Shown: positions 6,583 to 7,516 of the stretch, in pieces
Position numbering within the stretch: the stretch's first letter is position 1
Layout: every line of letters begins with the position of its first letter
Assembly (NCBI GenBank): GCA_964478335.1
Contig: CAYZIC010000087.1
Location: 1-7,516, forward strand
Source of the DNA: CAYZIC01 sp964478335
Lineage (GTDB): Bacteria > Verrucomicrobiota > Kiritimatiellia > RFP12 > DVOR01
Direction of reading: 5' to 3'
Length of the DNA: 7,516 nt
Program-made: the position numbers and the translations under genes
Notes under the pieces: generated by a model
The model's input: only the letters and a program-made list of their open reading frames with translations
The model's database searches: none
Told to the model about the DNA's origin: nothing

Positions 6583-6597
6583 AGGACACCCCACGCA

Positions 6598-6715
6598 GTC
6601 CTGTGGCCGCAGGCCACCAAGGAGAGCCGAGCGCAGCGAGGGGAGTTCTGTACTAAGTTTACTCAGTGGGGGATTTAGAGATGGAGGCCATGCCCCACGA
6701 CTGCGGGGGATAAAA
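6598..6715. repeat. Long intergenic direct repeat, copy A (118 bp)
   Basis: Compared with copy B (7245-7368) it has four substitutions and lacks a 6-bp GGCCAC insertion. Landmarks are GTGGCCGCAGGCCAC (6603-6617), GAGCGCAGCGA (6629-6639), a CTAAGT/ACTCAG near-palindrome, and CCCC...GGGG ending in GGATAAAA. Its right end merges with the A-run that forms the U-tract of the 5S terminator. No coding function is evident. Confidence 0.85.
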
Positions 6716-6750
6716 AAAGCACCATCAACATTTTCATGCTAATGGTGCTT
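6712..6750 (-). terminator. Strong intrinsic terminator of the 5S rRNA gene
   Basis: On the minus strand, AAGCACCAT-T-AGCAT and ATGTT-G-ATGGTGCTT form a continuous 15-bp stem with two G-U pairs and a GAAA (GNRA-type) tetraloop. Seven T residues follow, overlapping the stem base by two. It starts 4 nt after the 3' end of the 5S. Confidence 0.92.
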
Positions 6751-6754
6751 AAAA

Positions 6755-6870
6755 TTCCGGCAACGTGCTACTCTCCCACGGCCAACTGCCGCAGTACCCT
6801 CGCCGATGAGCCCCTTCACTGCTGTGTTCGGAATGGAAACAGGTGTAACCTTCTCTCTATGGTCACCGAA
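6755..6870 (-). rRNA. rrf: 5S ribosomal RNA
   Basis: The minus strand carries the conserved 5S core: ATTCCGAACACAGCAGTGAAG in the loop B/C region and CGAGGGTACTGCGG followed by GGGAGAGTAGCACGTTGCCGG toward the 3' end. The ends CGGTGAC and GTTGCCG pair (with two G-U pairs) as helix I, and flanking U-A pairs extend it. The length of about 116 nt is normal. The exact ends are set from helix I and are uncertain by a few bases. It has its own promoter and terminator, and no 23S sequence lies in the 646 nt upstream. Confidence 0.95.
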
Positions 6871-6883
6871 AAAGAATACCATC

Positions 6884-6912
6884 ACTATAGCATAATCATC
6901 TCCAAAAAGCAA
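6884..6912 (-). promoter_or_regulatory. Dedicated sigma-70-type promoter of the 5S gene
   Basis: On the minus strand, TTGCTT (complement of 6907-6912) and TATAGT (complement of 6884-6889) are separated by 17 nt. Transcription would begin near 6877, only about 7 nt before mature 5S. AT-rich DNA and a tandem AGCACCAA (6912-6919 and 6920-6927) lie directly upstream. Confidence 0.75.
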
Positions 6913-6983
6913 GCACCAAAGCACCAATTCATCCCAAAAAATGCCCCACCTCCACTGCTCGCCCTGCAGAGGCTTGTTGATTT

Positions 6984-7005
6984 CCGGTCTATTAGGTTAG
7001 ACCGG
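6984..7005. repeat. 8-bp inverted repeat upstream of the 5S promoter
   Basis: CCGGTCTA (6984-6991) and TAGACCGG (6998-7005) are exact reverse complements with a 6-nt loop. It sits about 70 nt upstream of the -35 of the 5S promoter. No U-tract follows on either strand. It could be an operator or the base of another intergenic repeat. Confidence 0.5.
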
Positions 7006-7027
7006 TCGGGGTCATAGGGTGGGAGGC

Positions 7028-7244
7028 GACCCTCGCCCAGAGAGCCGCCATCACAGGCCTAGCGCAGCGTCGGCCTGCCGAGGGGTGCTAAGGGGCGGCG
7101 GAAGCGAAACGAGCGAGCAAAGGAGCGTAGCGACTGCAGTGGCGAGATTGAGGTTTAGTCAAGTGCGCAGCACTTGAGCGACCGAGCCGCAGGCGACCGA
7201 GGGGGCAGGCGTGGTGCAGCCACTGCTTCCGCCACCCGCTCAGC
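7028..7244. repeat. GC-rich hairpin-dense intergenic DNA
   Basis: I see no gene. The stretch contains TCGGC-CT-GCCGA (7070-7081), TCAAGTGC-GCA-GCACTTGA (7159-7177), GTGGT-GCA-GCCAC with one G-U pair (7211-7223), and the direct repeat GCGACCGAG (7178-7186 and 7193-7201, also at 6429-6437). Confidence 0.65.
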
Positions 7245-7368
7245 GTCCTGTGGCCGCAGGCCACCAAGGAGAGCCGAGCGCAGCGAGGGGAGTTCTGTGC
7301 TGAGTTTACTCAGTAGGGGATTTAGAGACGGAGGCCATGCCCCACGGCCACGACTGCGGGGGATAAAA
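7245..7368. repeat. Long intergenic direct repeat, copy B (124 bp)
   Basis: It is the same element as copy A, in the same orientation, with four substitutions and an extra 6 bp. Here the internal palindrome CTGAGT-TT-ACTCAG (7300-7313) is perfect. Together with copy A it brackets the 5S gene, its promoter and its terminator. Confidence 0.85.
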
Positions 7369-7430
7369 GCAGGGCAACTGCGTTACTGGGTCAGCTTGCT
7401 CCTAGCTGTACGGCTTGCACTATCTACGTC

Positions 7431-7444
7431 GCGAGCTTGCTCGC
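7431..7444. repeat. Short hairpin GCGAGC-TT-GCTCGC
   Basis: A perfect 6-bp inverted repeat with a 2-nt loop, using arms related to the hairpin at 6395-6409 but inverted in order. It precedes the second copy of the 61-bp repeat by one base. Confidence 0.5.
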
Positions 7445-7445
7445 T

Positions 7446-7516
7446 CAAGGCGGAGGCGAGAGCCTAGCAGGCCTACCCGCCCAGCGTCCTGTGGCCGCAG
7501 GCCACCAAGGAGAGCC
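7446..7516. repeat. 61-bp repeat copy 2 continuing into long repeat copy C (cut by the window edge)
   Basis: Positions 7446-7506 match 6522-6582. From 7486 the sequence is identical to the first 31 bases of copy B (7245-7275), so a third long repeat probably continues beyond the window. Here the two repeat types are contiguous, whereas at copy A they are separated by a partial duplication. Confidence 0.8.

Noticed and set aside
6341..6656. Short open frames over the GC-rich repeats on both strands
   Set aside because: Several overlapping frames in different phases cover the same repeats with Arg/Pro/Ser/Gly-rich translations. This is explained by stop-poor repeat sequence.
6598..7368. Insertion sequence with the direct repeats as ends
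   Set aside because: There is no transposase, no terminal inverted repeats at the outer borders, and the enclosed DNA is a 5S unit plus non-coding repeats.
7174..7467. 97-codon open frame sharing a peptide phrase with a frame at 6536-6742
   Set aside because: The shared peptide comes from the DNA repeat copies A and B. The 6-bp indel keeps frame by chance, and there is no ribosome binding site or sequence context of a gene.
6871..7516. Possible 3' end of 23S rRNA upstream of the 5S
   Set aside because: I find no 23S-like conserved segments on the minus strand here, only repeats and the 5S promoter region.
6216..7516. CRISPR array
   Set aside because: The repeats are irregularly spaced, differ in length from 15 to 124 bp, and have no uniform spacers or nearby cas genes.

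Overview
The window looks like a chromosomal segment of a Gram-negative-type bacterium. Sec- and Tat-type signal peptides and a peptidoglycan amidase imply an envelope with a periplasm. A PVC-group bacterium, perhaps Verrucomicrobiota, is my guess from the unlinked 5S gene and the style of the GC-rich intergenic repeats; nothing in the window proves it. C greatly exceeds G on the + strand, especially from about 4600 to 6200, which suggests that the + strand is the lagging strand and that the 5S gene on the - strand is co-oriented with replication.

Left part (1-5925). A divergent intergenic region separates the first 18 codons of a leftward gene, possibly an ABC-transporter ATPase, from a rightward gene run. 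The run is gpmI (cofactor-independent phosphoglycerate mutase), a secreted zinc N-acetylmuramoyl-L-alanine amidase with an unusual triplicated C-terminal module, a small secreted Lys-rich protein of unknown function, and rph (RNase PH). Spacing is tight (1-nt overlap, then 16 nt and 26 nt gaps), so these four are probably one operon. After a hairpin comes a Tat-exported alkaline phosphatase of the PhoA family with all active-site residues present. The run mixes housekeeping (glycolysis, tRNA 3' trimming) with envelope functions (murein cleavage, periplasmic phosphate release); I see no single pathway joining them.

Right part (5926-7516) has no convincing protein gene. It holds a minus-strand terminator with a possible small RNA, a G-depleted tract with a potential minus-strand G-quadruplex, and a stand-alone 5S rRNA gene on the - strand with its own promoter and a strong intrinsic terminator. 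No 23S sequence is present within the 646 nt upstream of the 5S. The 5S unit is bracketed by two direct copies of a ~120-bp GC-rich repeat, with a third copy starting at the right edge. The surrounding DNA is dense in short perfect inverted repeats whose arms differ but whose 3-nt loop is usually GCA.

The least ordinary items are the stand-alone 5S bracketed by repeats, the GCA-loop hairpin family, the amidase's three ~60-residue C-terminal modules, and a perfect 16-bp hairpin inside the coding sequence of the amidase signal peptide. I found no defence system, CRISPR array, transposase or tRNA.
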